A stretch of DNA of 64,000 bases. It comes from an uncultured Alphaproteobacteria bacterium (lineage in GTDB: Bacteria > Pseudomonadota > Alphaproteobacteria > MPNO01 > UBA2964). The stretch is taken from the NCBI GenBank assembly GCA_951812775.1, contig OX638326.1:3111391-3175390 (forward strand), given 5' to 3'. The translations under genes and the position numbers were made by a program. Positions 41,984-52,825 of the stretch are shown piece after piece. Position 1 is the stretch's first letter. Each line of letters opens with the position of its first letter. The notes under the pieces were generated by a model. The model was not told the DNA's origin, did no database searches, and saw only the letters and a list, made by a program, of their open reading frames with translations.

Positions 41984-43245
41984 TATCCGCGTTTCCTGTC
42001 TCGTCTTGCCGCGAGCCACGGCAGGGGATTGATCGGCCGACCATTTCGGCGCAATTCCAGATATAGTGTTGTGCCGGTCAGATCGGTAGAGGGTATTATG
42101 CCAACGGGCTCGCCCGCCAGCACTTTTTCACCCACGGGCACATCAATTCTGGCCAGGCGACCAAGAAGTAAATGGTACTGTCGGCCATATTCGATGATCA
42201 GAAGGTTGCCCAGGCCCCGGAAAGGCCCGGCAAAGACAACTCTGCCGCTGCCTGGAGAAATTACCGTGGCGTTTGGGCGCGTTCTAATCGAAACACCGCG
42301 GGATTTCCGACCATTGTGATCCTTGCCGCCGAAAGATACAGCGATCCGGCCGGCAACAGGCAATCCGCGTCGCGGGAAGTTTGGTAGCGCTGCCAGTCGT
42401 GGTTTTACCGCAGGCGTGCTTTCACTCTGACGGCGAGGCGTCGTGGTCACAATTTTGCGATCAGGTGCCGAAATGTTCGGTTTTGTGGTCTTCTGCTGTG
42501 ATTCGCGCCGTGTTTCAGCCGTCAGTCGGGTGACCAGGTCTCGTAAGTTTTTGGCCTTGCTCCCCAACGCCTGCGCTCTCTTGCCAAGTTTTTCCTGTGC
42601 CGCGCCGGTGGTTCTGGCGAGTTGAATCTTTTTCGATATCAGTGCCGCCAATGCCTGTCGTTCACGACTGAGATCTTTCTGCTCGGTTTGTATTTTCTGA
42701 CGTGCCGCCGTGAGAGCTGTTCTGATTTCCACGAGCGTTCGGATGTCTTCCCGTAATACCTGCGCCCTGGTTTCTATCTCGGCGACAGTGCCACGGAGCA
42801 ATAATGCGCTCCTGATCGTGTCGGCCGGTGTCGCTGGCAAAGCGATCAGGGCGACGGGCGGATGGAGGGCGATCCGCTGCAATGCCGCAATTAAACTACC
42901 CAGCTGACGTTTTTGGGCGGTGAGCGATTGTCGCTTGTCCGCTGCACGGTGGTCCAGCTCTTCCAACTGTTCCTCGAGCTTGATCAGGGCAAAAGCGTGA
43001 TCCCGCGCCTTGGCGGCGACGGCGATGGATCGTTTCCTCAACTCTTTCAGTTCAGCGGATGTTATTTCGGCTTTTCGGGAGAGCGCCTGCGATCCCGAAT
43101 TCGTTTCTCCGAGGCTTTTTTCAACGTCTTTGAGAGAATTGCCAGGGTCGGCCGACGCCGCAGGCGCAGCCCATGCGCCAATAGAAATTGCAATAGCGAA
43201 GACGGTGGATTTAAGCGGCGGCCGATACAGGATCCTTGCCTCCAC
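41983..43245 (-). CDS. envC: murein hydrolase activator EnvC
   Basis: About 420 aa: signal peptide (STVFAIAISIGAWAAPAASA), long coiled-coil (~40-260), then a degenerate LytM/M23 domain (GRIAVSFGGKDHNGRKSRGVSI, NLLIIEYGRQYHLLLGRLARID) that has lost zinc ligands, as expected for an activator of amidases and not an enzyme. The start is unclear: GTG 43245 gives a good signal-peptide N-region and overlaps the end of gpmI; TTG 43272 is possible. Confidence 0.9.
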   Translation of the reverse strand: MEARILYRPPLKSTVFAIAISIGAWAAPAASADPGNSLKDVEKSLGETNSGSQALSRKAEITSAELKELRKRSIAVAAKARDHAFALIKLEEQLEELDHRAADKRQSLTAQKRQLGSLIAALQRIALHPPVALIALPATPADTIRSALLLRGTVAEIETRAQVLREDIRTLVEIRTALTAARQKIQTEQKDLSRERQALAALISKKIQLARTTGAAQEKLGKRAQALGSKAKNLRDLVTRLTAETRRESQQKTTKPNISAPDRKIVTTTPRRQSESTPAVKPRLAALPNFPRRGLPVAGRIAVSFGGKDHNGRKSRGVSIRTRPNATVISPGSGRVVFAGPFRGLGNLLIIEYGRQYHLLLGRLARIDVPVGEKVLAGEPVGIIPSTDLTGTTLYLELRRNGRPINPLPWLAARRDRKRG

Positions 43246-44803
43246 CGTCAGTGCCGGTGTCTGGAGTGCCAACCAGGGAACGGCCCGTCATCTGCGTCGG
43301 TTGTTTGAGTGCCATCAAAGTCATCAAGGTTGGAGCGACATCGGCAAGCGCACCGTCACGCAGTGTTTCATACTCATCCGGCGCGTTAACCAGAATTGCG
43401 GGAACGACGTTCGTTGTATGTGATGTGAAAGGCTTGCCGGTTTCGGGATCCGTCATCGTTTCCGCATTACCATGATCGGCGGTAATCAGTAGCGCGCCGT
43501 CCGCCTCCCTCACTGCCTGCTCCAGCCGACCCAAACAAATATCGACGGTGGCGATAGCCTTGATGGCTGCGGGTAGAATGCCTGTATGTCCAACCATGTC
43601 CGGATTGGCATAGTTCACAAGGATGAAGTCATAGTTACCAGAGCCGATAGCCTCAACCAGTCGATCGGTGACTTCGGCAGCGGACATTTCGGGTTTCTCG
43701 TCATAGGTCGCCACCTTTGGCGAGGGGATGAGGGCGCGGTCTTCGCCGGGGCGGGGGGTTTCTACACCGCCATTGAAGAAAAACGTTACATGCGCATATT
43801 TTTCGGTTTCCGCGATCCGCAACTGTTTCAGACCGTTATCTGCAACGATTTCGGCAAATATCTTGTCCAGCGTTTCGGGCGGAAAAATTGATGTCATCCA
43901 TCGATTCAACGTCCCGGAATATTCGACCAGGCCAGAAGCGCAGGACAGGGCCGCCGTTTGATTCCGGTCAAAACCTTCGAAGTCGGTATCGAGAAGCGCG
44001 GTTAGAATTTCGCGGGCGCGATCGGCGCGGAAATTACCCATCAGAACGGCATCGCCATCCTGCATGCCGCTATAGTCGCCAATGACGGTCGGTAACACAA
44101 ATTCGTCCGAGATGTTGTTGCTATAGCTTTGTGTGATCGCTGATACGGGGCTGTCGGCTTTCGCGCCATCGGCGGAGACCATAGTGTTATAGGCTTGTGA
44201 AACGCGATCCCATCTTTTGTCGCGATCCATGGCGTAAAACCTGCCGGTAACCGTTGCCACGGAAACGAGTTCAAGCTCATCAATGTCAGTGCAAAATTGC
44301 TGCATGAAGTCAGAGGCGCTTTTGGGGGGGGTATCACGCCCGTCCAAAAAGGCATGGAGGGCAACTTTGATGCCGGCGTTATTGAGGATTGTGGCGAGCG
44401 CCACGATCTGATCTTGATGCGAATGGACTCCGCCGGGCGATATCAGCCCCATCAGATGACAGGTGCCGCCATTGTCTGCGAGTTTTGCGATGAGATCGCA
44501 GAGGATCGGGTTTTGCGTCAAGGTGCCGTCCTCAATGGCGGCGGTAATCCGTTGAATATCCTGATTGACGACGCGACCGGCACCCAGATTCAGATGTCCT
44601 ACTTCTGAATTTCCCATCTGGCCCTCCGGTAAGCCCACGTCGGTGCCCGATGTCCGCAGGAATGCCGTTGGACAATCAGCCATCAGCCTGTCGAAAACCG
44701 GTGTTTCGGCAAGGGCGATGGCGTTCTCTGATTCTTCGGGACGCCAGCCCCATCCATCAAGGACGCATAACACAACGGGGCGGCGGACGGGTGTCGATGA
44801 CAT
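43211..44803 (-). CDS. gpmI: 2,3-bisphosphoglycerate-independent phosphoglycerate mutase
   Basis: 530 aa, manganese-dependent glycolytic enzyme converting 3- to 2-phosphoglycerate. VVLCVLDGWGWRPEESENAI at the N terminus, the phosphorylated Ser in GQMGNSEVGHLNLGAGR, and metal-site HGNAETM near the C terminus. Start at 44803 chosen; the longer frame to 44914 adds unconserved residues. Its last 35 bases overlap envC. Confidence 0.97.
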   Translation of the reverse strand: MSSTPVRRPVVLCVLDGWGWRPEESENAIALAETPVFDRLMADCPTAFLRTSGTDVGLPEGQMGNSEVGHLNLGAGRVVNQDIQRITAAIEDGTLTQNPILCDLIAKLADNGGTCHLMGLISPGGVHSHQDQIVALATILNNAGIKVALHAFLDGRDTPPKSASDFMQQFCTDIDELELVSVATVTGRFYAMDRDKRWDRVSQAYNTMVSADGAKADSPVSAITQSYSNNISDEFVLPTVIGDYSGMQDGDAVLMGNFRADRAREILTALLDTDFEGFDRNQTAALSCASGLVEYSGTLNRWMTSIFPPETLDKIFAEIVADNGLKQLRIAETEKYAHVTFFFNGGVETPRPGEDRALIPSPKVATYDEKPEMSAAEVTDRLVEAIGSGNYDFILVNYANPDMVGHTGILPAAIKAIATVDICLGRLEQAVREADGALLITADHGNAETMTDPETGKPFTSHTTNVVPAILVNAPDEYETLRDGALADVAPTLMTLMALKQPTQMTGRSLVGTPDTGTDGGGKDPVSAAA

Positions 44804-44932
44804 GGCTATTGCGAGGCTCTCACTTTGAAGATCGGTTTCTGAAATATATATCAAATTATAGACCAGAAAATGCGATTTCGCGGCATAAATGCACAGAAAT
44901 AACTGATATTTCACAGAATGTTGCGATTTTGG

Positions 44933-45391
44933 CTAGTCGCGATGATAAGGGTGCCCGGCAATAATTTGCTGTGCCCGATATAGCTGCTCGACGAGCATGC
45001 CTCTGACCAGCATGTGCGGCCAGGTGAGGCGGCCGAAGGAGATGGTTAGATTTGCCCGTCGCCGGACCGCCTCATCCAACCCGTCGGCTCCTCCGATAAC
45101 AATACATAGATCGCCAACGCCATCATCCTGCCAGTCGCTTATTTTCCTGGCGAAGGCGCGGCTGGAAATTTCTTTACCCCGTTCATCGAGGGCGATGACC
45201 TGCGCAGCCTTTGGACAGTTCTCAAGGATTAACTCGCCTTCGCGGCGTTTCAAGGCAACCCCGGTGAGGTTCTTTTTCTCTTCTACCTCGCGAATGTTTA
45301 CGGGCCAGCTCACGCGATTGATGAAGTGATCCAGAAGTGTTTTTTCGGGTCCCGCGCGCAATCGACCGACAGCGACAATGGTAATCCGCAT
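44933..45391 (-). CDS. rlmH: 23S rRNA pseudouridine-1915 N3-methyltransferase
   Basis: 152-aa SPOUT methyltransferase. MRITIVAVGRLRAGPEKTLLDHF start, SAM-knot region LCIVIGGADGLDEAVRRRAN and C-terminal LVRGMLVEQLYRAQQIIAGHPYH. Adjacent to rsfS as usual. Confidence 0.96.
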   Translation of the reverse strand: MRITIVAVGRLRAGPEKTLLDHFINRVSWPVNIREVEEKKNLTGVALKRREGELILENCPKAAQVIALDERGKEISSRAFARKISDWQDDGVGDLCIVIGGADGLDEAVRRRANLTISFGRLTWPHMLVRGMLVEQLYRAQQIIAGHPYHRD

Positions 45392-45411
45392 GACCTGGTT
45401 CCAACGCTTCG

Positions 45412-45810
45412 TCAGTGCGTTGTTGTGCCGGCGTCGGAGTCGGTGAAATCGGCTTCCCACATTTTCTCGAGATTATAGAATTCTCGAACTTCGGGACGGA
45501 ACAAATGCACAATGACATTTCCGGCATCAATTAACACCCAGTCCCCTTGTCGCAACCCTTCGGGTTTGGTCGGGGGTAATCCCTGTTTCTTCAGGGATAT
45601 CACCAGATGCTCAGCCAGGGCGGCAACTTGCCGGGATGAATTGCCGCTTGCGATGACCATATAATCGCCGATTGTCGATTTTCCCTGAAGGTCGATGACA
45701 ACGGTTTCCTCGGCTTTGTGATCTTCCAGAACCTCACGGATAAGAGCGAGGATAGATACGGGGTCAGTGGGTTTCGAACCAGCGAAATCTTGAACGAGCG
45801 TGTCGGTCAA
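45412..45810 (-). CDS. rsfS: ribosome silencing factor
   Basis: 132 aa; binds L14 and prevents subunit joining in starvation. Core VVIDLQGKSTIGDYMVIASGNSSRQVAALAEHL and GDWVLIDAGNVIVHLFRPEVREFYNLEKMW. The start codon is TTG at 45810, directly after the nadD stop region. Confidence 0.94.
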   Translation of the reverse strand: MTDTLVQDFAGSKPTDPVSILALIREVLEDHKAEETVVIDLQGKSTIGDYMVIASGNSSRQVAALAEHLVISLKKQGLPPTKPEGLRQGDWVLIDAGNVIVHLFRPEVREFYNLEKMWEADFTDSDAGTTTH

Positions 45811-45828
45811 TGGGTCACCATCGGTTTA

Positions 45829-46464
45829 TCATGAAGGGGAAGTATTCTTTCTGGCGCGAATTTCGGTCGCCGTTGCAGGGTGCAGCGGCATTTGGAAGAA
45901 CGTCCAGGCGGGCGGCGTGTAATCGGCCAGTTTTCTCGCATGTTGCGTTGTGAGCCTGCTCCTGGCAAACACCTGCGCTGCCTTCCCGGACAACGCCTGT
46001 GTAGAATAGGGCGCGCGATCAAAAATCGCAATGGGAACCGTCGTGAAGAGTGTCTGCCAGTCTTTCCATTGCGGGAGCTGGATCAGATTGTCAGCACCCA
46101 TGATCCAGACGAATCGTTTTTCGGGAAAACCGGATTGAATTCGGCGCATGCTGTCGATGGTGAACCGGGTGTTTAGTTTGGTCTCAATATCCGTGACATG
46201 AATACGGGGGTCCCGGGCCCTCGCACGTGCCTGTGTAAATCGTTCCTTAAAAGGTGCCATGTCACCGGCTGGTTTAAGCGGGTTCTGCGGTGAGACGATC
46301 CACCAGACACAATCCAGATCGATGCGCTTCAAGGCTTCCCGGGAAATGTGGAGATGGCCGTCATGTGCCGGGTTAAAGGAGCCGCCAAGCAGACCAATCC
46401 GTTGCCCGCTGCCGCTTAATCCCGGCCGCGCGGTCGTCCGCAGGTTGGAAGGTGTTTTTATCAG
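45829..46464 (-). CDS. nadD: nicotinate-nucleotide adenylyltransferase, start codon unusual
   Basis: Makes deamido-NAD in NAD synthesis. The conserved N-terminal HIGH-type motif [21 protein letters not shown] and the later [17 protein letters not shown] and SATEIRAR-like end ([11 protein letters not shown]) are in one frame. That frame has no ATG, GTG or TTG between an upstream stop and the motif. The best candidate is CTG at 46464, which overlaps the proA stop (CTGA) and has ggacagg before it. Alternatively an ATG at 46472 in the next frame plus a frameshift. The first standard ATG in frame (46332) would delete the active site. Confidence 0.85.
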   Translation of the reverse strand: MIKTPSNLRTTARPGLSGSGQRIGLLGGSFNPAHDGHLHISREALKRIDLDCVWWIVSPQNPLKPAGDMAPFKERFTQARARARDPRIHVTDIETKLNTRFTIDSMRRIQSGFPEKRFVWIMGADNLIQLPQWKDWQTLFTTVPIAIFDRAPYSTQALSGKAAQVFARSRLTTQHARKLADYTPPAWTFFQMPLHPATATEIRARKNTSPS

Positions 46465-47759
46465 GGTCGGACCTGTCCATCACCGCGCACCACGTATTTG
46501 AAAGTGGTGAGCTGTTCGACACCGACCGGTCCGCGGGCATGCAGCCGCCCGGTTGAGATGCCGATCTCGGCCCCCATGCCGAATTCTCCGCCGTCTGCGA
46601 ATTGCGTCGAGGCGTTATGCAGCACGATCGCTGAATCAATTCGGTCCAGAAACGCGCTCGCCGCTGCGGCATCGTCGGTTACGATTGAATCAGTGTGATG
46701 CGACCCGTGCTGATTGACGTGATTGATCGCCTCATCAAGCCCGTCGACCAGCTTTACCGAAATAATGGCATCGAGATATTCGGTGTCCCAATCCTCCTCG
46801 CGCGCTGGTCGGACGCGCGAATCCAGGTCCCGGGTTGCCTCATCACCCCGTATCTCACAGCCGGCATCCGCCAAGGCTTCGATAATAGGCGGCAGCAGTT
46901 GCGATGCCGCGTCACGGTCGACAACCAGGCTTTCGGTCGCGCCGCAGATACCGGGACGCCGCATTTTGGCGTTTAGGATGACATCCCTCGCCATCTCAGC
47001 ATTGGCCGCTTTATCGACATAGATATGACAATTGCCATCAAGATGAGCGATGACCGGCACGCGGCTTTCCTTCTGTACCCGTTCGATGAGCGATTTACCG
47101 CCGCGCGGCACGATGATGTCAATGTGCTCCGCCATGGACAGCATTTCACCTACACCAGCCCGATCACGCGTTGGCACTTGTTGTATTGCACCAACTGGCA
47201 GGTTTGCCATGTGCAACCCTTGCCGCAGGCCGTCCAGAATCGCTGATGAAGAATAAAAGCTCTCCGATCCGCCGCGCAGAATGGCTGCATTGCCGGATTT
47301 CAGACAAAGCCCGCCGGCATCTGCGGTTACGTTGGGGCGCGATTCATAGATGATACCGATCACGCCGAGCGGCACCCGGACCCGCTGGATCTCCAATCCA
47401 TTTGGTCGGTCCCATTCAGCCATCACCGCGCCCACCGGATCCTCCAGCTCGGCAATGTCTTCGAGCCCCCTGGCCATGTTCTCGATGCGCGAGTCATCCA
47501 GCAACAATCGATCGAGCATCGCACCGGAGATGCCTTTCTCTTCGGCTGCTGCCATGTCCTTGGCATTTGCCGCTTTGAGAGTTTCCCGCGCATCACGGAT
47601 CGCCTTGGCCGCTTCCATCAGCGCGTTGTTTTTGGACTCGGTCGGAACGGTCGATAGCGCGCGCGCAGCGTTGCGCGCAGATACGCCGAGCGCCACCATC
47701 GCCTCATGCAGGGCGGCGCTATTCTCAAAACTTGTTTCGCCGTTTGCCGTATCAACCAT
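46461..47759 (-). CDS. proA: glutamate-5-semialdehyde dehydrogenase
   Basis: 432 aa; second step of proline synthesis, NADPH-dependent reduction of glutamyl phosphate. Motifs [21 protein letters not shown], the catalytic Cys in [16 protein letters not shown], and C-terminal [31 protein letters not shown]. Nine bases after proB. Confidence 0.97.
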   Translation of the reverse strand: MVDTANGETSFENSAALHEAMVALGVSARNAARALSTVPTESKNNALMEAAKAIRDARETLKAANAKDMAAAEEKGISGAMLDRLLLDDSRIENMARGLEDIAELEDPVGAVMAEWDRPNGLEIQRVRVPLGVIGIIYESRPNVTADAGGLCLKSGNAAILRGGSESFYSSSAILDGLRQGLHMANLPVGAIQQVPTRDRAGVGEMLSMAEHIDIIVPRGGKSLIERVQKESRVPVIAHLDGNCHIYVDKAANAEMARDVILNAKMRRPGICGATESLVVDRDAASQLLPPIIEALADAGCEIRGDEATRDLDSRVRPAREEDWDTEYLDAIISVKLVDGLDEAINHVNQHGSHHTDSIVTDDAAAASAFLDRIDSAIVLHNASTQFADGGEFGMGAEIGISTGRLHARGPVGVEQLTTFKYVVRGDGQVRP

Positions 47760-47768
47760 CCCTGTTCT

Positions 47769-49954
<2,186 letters not shown>

Positions 49955-49967
49955 TCAATCTACAAAT

Positions 49968-49994
49968 AAAAAGGGGGAATAATTCCATTCCCCC
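49968..49994 (-). terminator. Rho-independent terminator between rpmA and obgE
   Basis: On the minus strand an 8-bp stem gggggaat / attccccc with a 6-base loop is followed by five T residues. It ends the rplU-rpmA transcript. Confidence 0.85.
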
Positions 49995-50030
49995 CAAACC
50001 CTGCCGCCGTAGCAGCCTATGGAAGGTCGG

Positions 50031-50288
50031 TCAGGCGTTCGGCTCCACCGAAACATAAACCCGTCCCTGTGCCTTGCGGGCGAAGCTTACCCGGCCTTCG
50101 GATGTTGCAAAGATCGTATGATCCCGGCCGATCCCGACATTTTCACCGGGATGATACTTCGTGCCACGCTGGCGGAGAATGATATTACCCGGAATTACGG
50201 CCTGGCCGCCGGATTTCTTCACACCAAGGCGGCGCCCTTCGGTATCGCGACCGTTGCGGGAACTACCACCTGCTTTTTTATGAGCCAT
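50031..50288 (-). CDS. rpmA: 50S ribosomal protein L27
   Basis: 85 aa: [44 protein letters not shown], the standard L27 sequence near the peptidyl-transferase centre. Seventeen bases after rplU. Confidence 0.98.
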   Translation of the reverse strand: MAHKKAGGSSRNGRDTEGRRLGVKKSGGQAVIPGNIILRQRGTKYHPGENVGIGRDHTIFATSEGRVSFARKAQGRVYVSVEPNA

Positions 50289-50305
50289 TTTTCAGTCTCC
50301 TGGGT

Positions 50306-50740
50306 CTATTTCCTTGCGGGCGCTTTCTCAGCCGCGGTTTCTGCCGTTGGTGCCGCCTCGGTTGCCTCGGCCTCGGGCGCCGCTTCTGCCTTGGGCGCCG
50401 CCGCGTTCGCCGCGCTGCCTTTTTGTCCTTTGGCGAGAATATCGGTGATCCGCAGAACCGTCAGGTCCTGTCTGTGACCCTTCTTTCTCTTATAGTCTTT
50501 ACGACGTTTCTTCCTGAAAACGATGATCTTGTCACTACGGGTCTGATCGAGAACCGTCGCCGCAACGCGGGCGCCGTCAACCAGAGGTGTGCCGATAACG
50601 GTTTCTTTCCCGTCATCGAGGATCAAAACCTCGTCGAGTTCTAATGCGCTTCCCGCGTCGGCGGCAAGCTTTTCCACGACGATGACATCGTCTTTGGCAA
50701 CGCGGTACTGTTTACCGCCGGTTTTGACCACTGCGTACAT
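50306..50740 (-). CDS. rplU: 50S ribosomal protein L21 with Ala/Glu-rich extension
   Basis: 144 aa. Residues 1-103 are L21 ([46 protein letters not shown]). The last ~40 residues are an Ala/Glu/Pro/Thr-rich low-complexity tail, a feature of several alphaproteobacterial L21 proteins. Start at 50740; a terminator-like hairpin lies 17 bases upstream. Confidence 0.97.
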   Translation of the reverse strand: MYAVVKTGGKQYRVAKDDVIVVEKLAADAGSALELDEVLILDDGKETVIGTPLVDGARVAATVLDQTRSDKIIVFRKKRRKDYKRKKGHRQDLTVLRITDILAKGQKGSAANAAAPKAEAAPEAEATEAAPTAETAAEKAPARK

Positions 50741-50756
50741 GATGCTCCAACACAGC

Positions 50757-50807
50757 AAAAAACAACGGGCGTCCTTGGTATTTCACTGTGAAATACCCTC
50801 GTCCGTT
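50757..50807 (-). promoter_or_regulatory. terminator-like hairpin in the rplU leader (possible attenuator)
   Basis: On the minus strand: aacggacg ... ggtatttca-cag-tgaaatacc ... cgcccgtt, a nine-pair inner stem and an outer stem with one mismatch, followed by gtttttt and 17 bases later the rplU ATG. The form is that of an intrinsic terminator inside the leader, as in autoregulated ribosomal-protein operons. The regulator is unknown. Confidence 0.5.
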
Positions 50808-50998
50808 CAGGGGAGGCCGAAATATAGTCCGAACACCCCGCGTGTCAAGCGTTTCGAACGCCCTGATTTCCTGTATTTTTTAAGTGCTAAAATGGTGGAT
50901 TCAAGCGCCACCATTGCCAAGAGTTCTTCATTGATGTCTCATTGGTGTTTGGAAGTGTCGGTGTAGACTTGTCAGATGCAGCAAAGGAACCGGTTTTT

Positions 50999-51319
50999 AT
51001 GACAAAAAAGCTTCTATTTCCCCTGACGATACTGGGTATATTCGTGACATTTCCCCTACACGCGGATGCCATCGACGGTGACTGGTGCACCCGATCAGGC
51101 AACCCCCTCAATATTGAAGGCCCGAAAATAAAGACCCCGGGCGGAAAACATATGACCGGCAATTATGATCGCCATGGATTTGACTATGTCATCCCGAAAG
51201 GCGAATCCGGGGCCGGCAAAAAATCGACCATGGTTTTACAGGATGACGAAACGATGAAGATGACCATCGGCAAGGGCAAGCCGCAAATCCGGAAACGCTG
51301 CGCGGCGCCCATCAGCTGA
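50999..51319 (+). CDS. small periplasmic protein, unknown function
   Basis: 106 aa. Signal peptide MTKKLLFPLTILGIFVTFPLHADA, then a mature part of ~82 residues starting IDGDWCTRSGNPLNIEGPKIKTPGG with two cysteines (one near each end, possible disulfide). ATG at 50999 has aaaggaac upstream; a longer frame from 50942 lacks support. Resembles small secreted proteins of unknown role in alphaproteobacteria; not coupled to its neighbours. Confidence 0.75.
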   Translation: MTKKLLFPLTILGIFVTFPLHADAIDGDWCTRSGNPLNIEGPKIKTPGGKHMTGNYDRHGFDYVIPKGESGAGKKSTMVLQDDETMKMTIGKGKPQIRKRCAAPIS

Positions 51320-51344
51320 CAAGAATTTTCTCAGGGAGAGTAAC

Positions 51345-52496
51345 TTGACCGGACGGACAAAACCGCCATTTCGGGCTGACCATGTAGGCAGTCTGCTACG
51401 GCCACAAAAACTGCTGGATGCGCGCGAGAATTTTCTCGGGGCCCAGACAGCAGAGGATCATCTGGGACCGCACCACAACGAGGATCTCAGACAGGTTGAA
51501 AACGCGTGCGTTGAGCATGTGGTCTCTTTACAGGAAGAGGCCGGTCTCAAAACGGCGACGGATGGTGAGTTCCGGCGGCGCAGCTGGTGGCTGGAAATGA
51601 TCATGAACTGGGACGGGTTCTCGGCAACCCGTCAGGGGGCGTCATCACCGTTCGCCTGGAAAAATGAACAGGGCAGGCAGCAGGATTTTTCGGTTCTGAC
51701 CGTGACCGGCAAAATTGTCTGGAAACCCAGCCCGGTTGTCGAGGCCTTTAATTTCCTGAAATCCATAACCTTGATTACCCCGAAGGTGACGATGCCGGCG
51801 CCGTCGGTCGTGCACTGTTTTGCCGGCGGTGATCCCGCCATTCTTGGCAATCATTACACTGATATGGAGCCGTTCTGGGATGATCTGATTGCCGCCTGTC
51901 GTCAGGAGGTCGCGGCGCTGGTCGAAGCCGGGGCGCGCTATATTCAGCTCGATGACGTCACCCTGCCGTTCCTGTGTGACTCTGATTATGACGATGTGTT
52001 CAAGAGCTGGGGGTCGAGTCCGGAAGCGATGCTCGGCGAATATGCCAAACGGATTAATCAGGTGATCGATGGGGCACCGGATGATGTGACCTTCACCCTG
52101 CATACTTGCCGCGGCAATCGCGAAGGGTTCTGGGCGGCAGAAGGCGGCTATGACCCGGTGGCGGACGCGCTGTTTAACCGGATCAAGGTTGACGGTTATT
52201 TCATGGAATATGACACGCCACGCGCCGGCACGTTCGAGCCTTTGCGCCTGCTGCCCGATGGCAAGGTCGTTGTGCTCGGGGTGATGTCGACAAAATCTCC
52301 GGAAATTGAAGATGCGGAGATGTTGAAACGGCGCCTCGATGAGGCTGCGAAATTCACCTCTCTCGATAATCTGGCCGTCGGTCCGCAATGCGGTTTCGCC
52401 AGTTCAATCATGGGCAATCCGCTGACCGAGGACGCGCAGAAAGCCAAGCTGGCACGTCTGGTTGACGTCGCGGAGGATGTTTGGGGCGGGGTATAA
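51345..52496 (+). CDS. MetE-like (cobalamin-independent methionine synthase family) protein
   Basis: 383 aa, about the size of the catalytic C-terminal half of MetE. FRADHVGSLLRPQKLLDAR near the N terminus, LVEAGARYIQLDDVTLPFLC, a zinc-ligand region FTLHTCRGNREG, DGYFMEYDTPRAGTFEPL, and VGPQCGFASS with the second Cys. Such stand-alone proteins transfer methyl or alkyl groups to thiols; methionine synthesis itself is not proven. TTG start at 51345 with caggga before it. Confidence 0.85.
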   Translation: MTGRTKPPFRADHVGSLLRPQKLLDARENFLGAQTAEDHLGPHHNEDLRQVENACVEHVVSLQEEAGLKTATDGEFRRRSWWLEMIMNWDGFSATRQGASSPFAWKNEQGRQQDFSVLTVTGKIVWKPSPVVEAFNFLKSITLITPKVTMPAPSVVHCFAGGDPAILGNHYTDMEPFWDDLIAACRQEVAALVEAGARYIQLDDVTLPFLCDSDYDDVFKSWGSSPEAMLGEYAKRINQVIDGAPDDVTFTLHTCRGNREGFWAAEGGYDPVADALFNRIKVDGYFMEYDTPRAGTFEPLRLLPDGKVVVLGVMSTKSPEIEDAEMLKRRLDEAAKFTSLDNLAVGPQCGFASSIMGNPLTEDAQKAKLARLVDVAEDVWGGV

Positions 52497-52531
52497 TCCC
52501 CTGCAAATTTAAATTGATTTCCGTTAAAAGA

Positions 52532-52560
52532 TTGACCGCGCCGCCCCTCCTCCTTTAAAA
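52532..52560 (+). promoter_or_regulatory. candidate promoter of tRNA-Ser
   Basis: ttgacc (52532-52537), a 17-base spacer and ttaaaa (52555-52560), eight bases before the tRNA 5' end. The -10 fit is modest. Confidence 0.35.
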
Positions 52561-52568
52561 CCGCCGGC

Positions 52569-52658
52569 GGAGAGTTGCCGGAGTGGTCGAACGGGGCGGT
52601 CTCGAAAACCGTTGTGCCCTTAGGGGTACCGAGGGTTCGAATCCCTCACTCTCCGCCA
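52569..52658 (+). tRNA. tRNA-Ser(CGA)
   Basis: 90-base tRNA with a seven-pair acceptor stem (ggagagt / actctcc), a long variable arm (class II), the T-arm gagggttcgaatccctc, and an encoded CCA. The anticodon loop ctcgaaa gives anticodon CGA, reading UCG serine codons. Its 3' end borders the accessory region on the right, so it is a plausible integration site. Confidence 0.95.
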
Positions 52659-52825
52659 TAATTTTCATATAACTATTTGAAACTGCATACGAATTCTATT
52701 TTATAGAAAATACATTACCCAAAAAACACCCCTATTGTTTTCGCGTGTCGGTGGGCCAACCCGGGCACGGAAGGGAGCGCGCGGTACCGGATTGCCGATG
52801 GCCCGGCGCATATAGTTCCCCCGTT

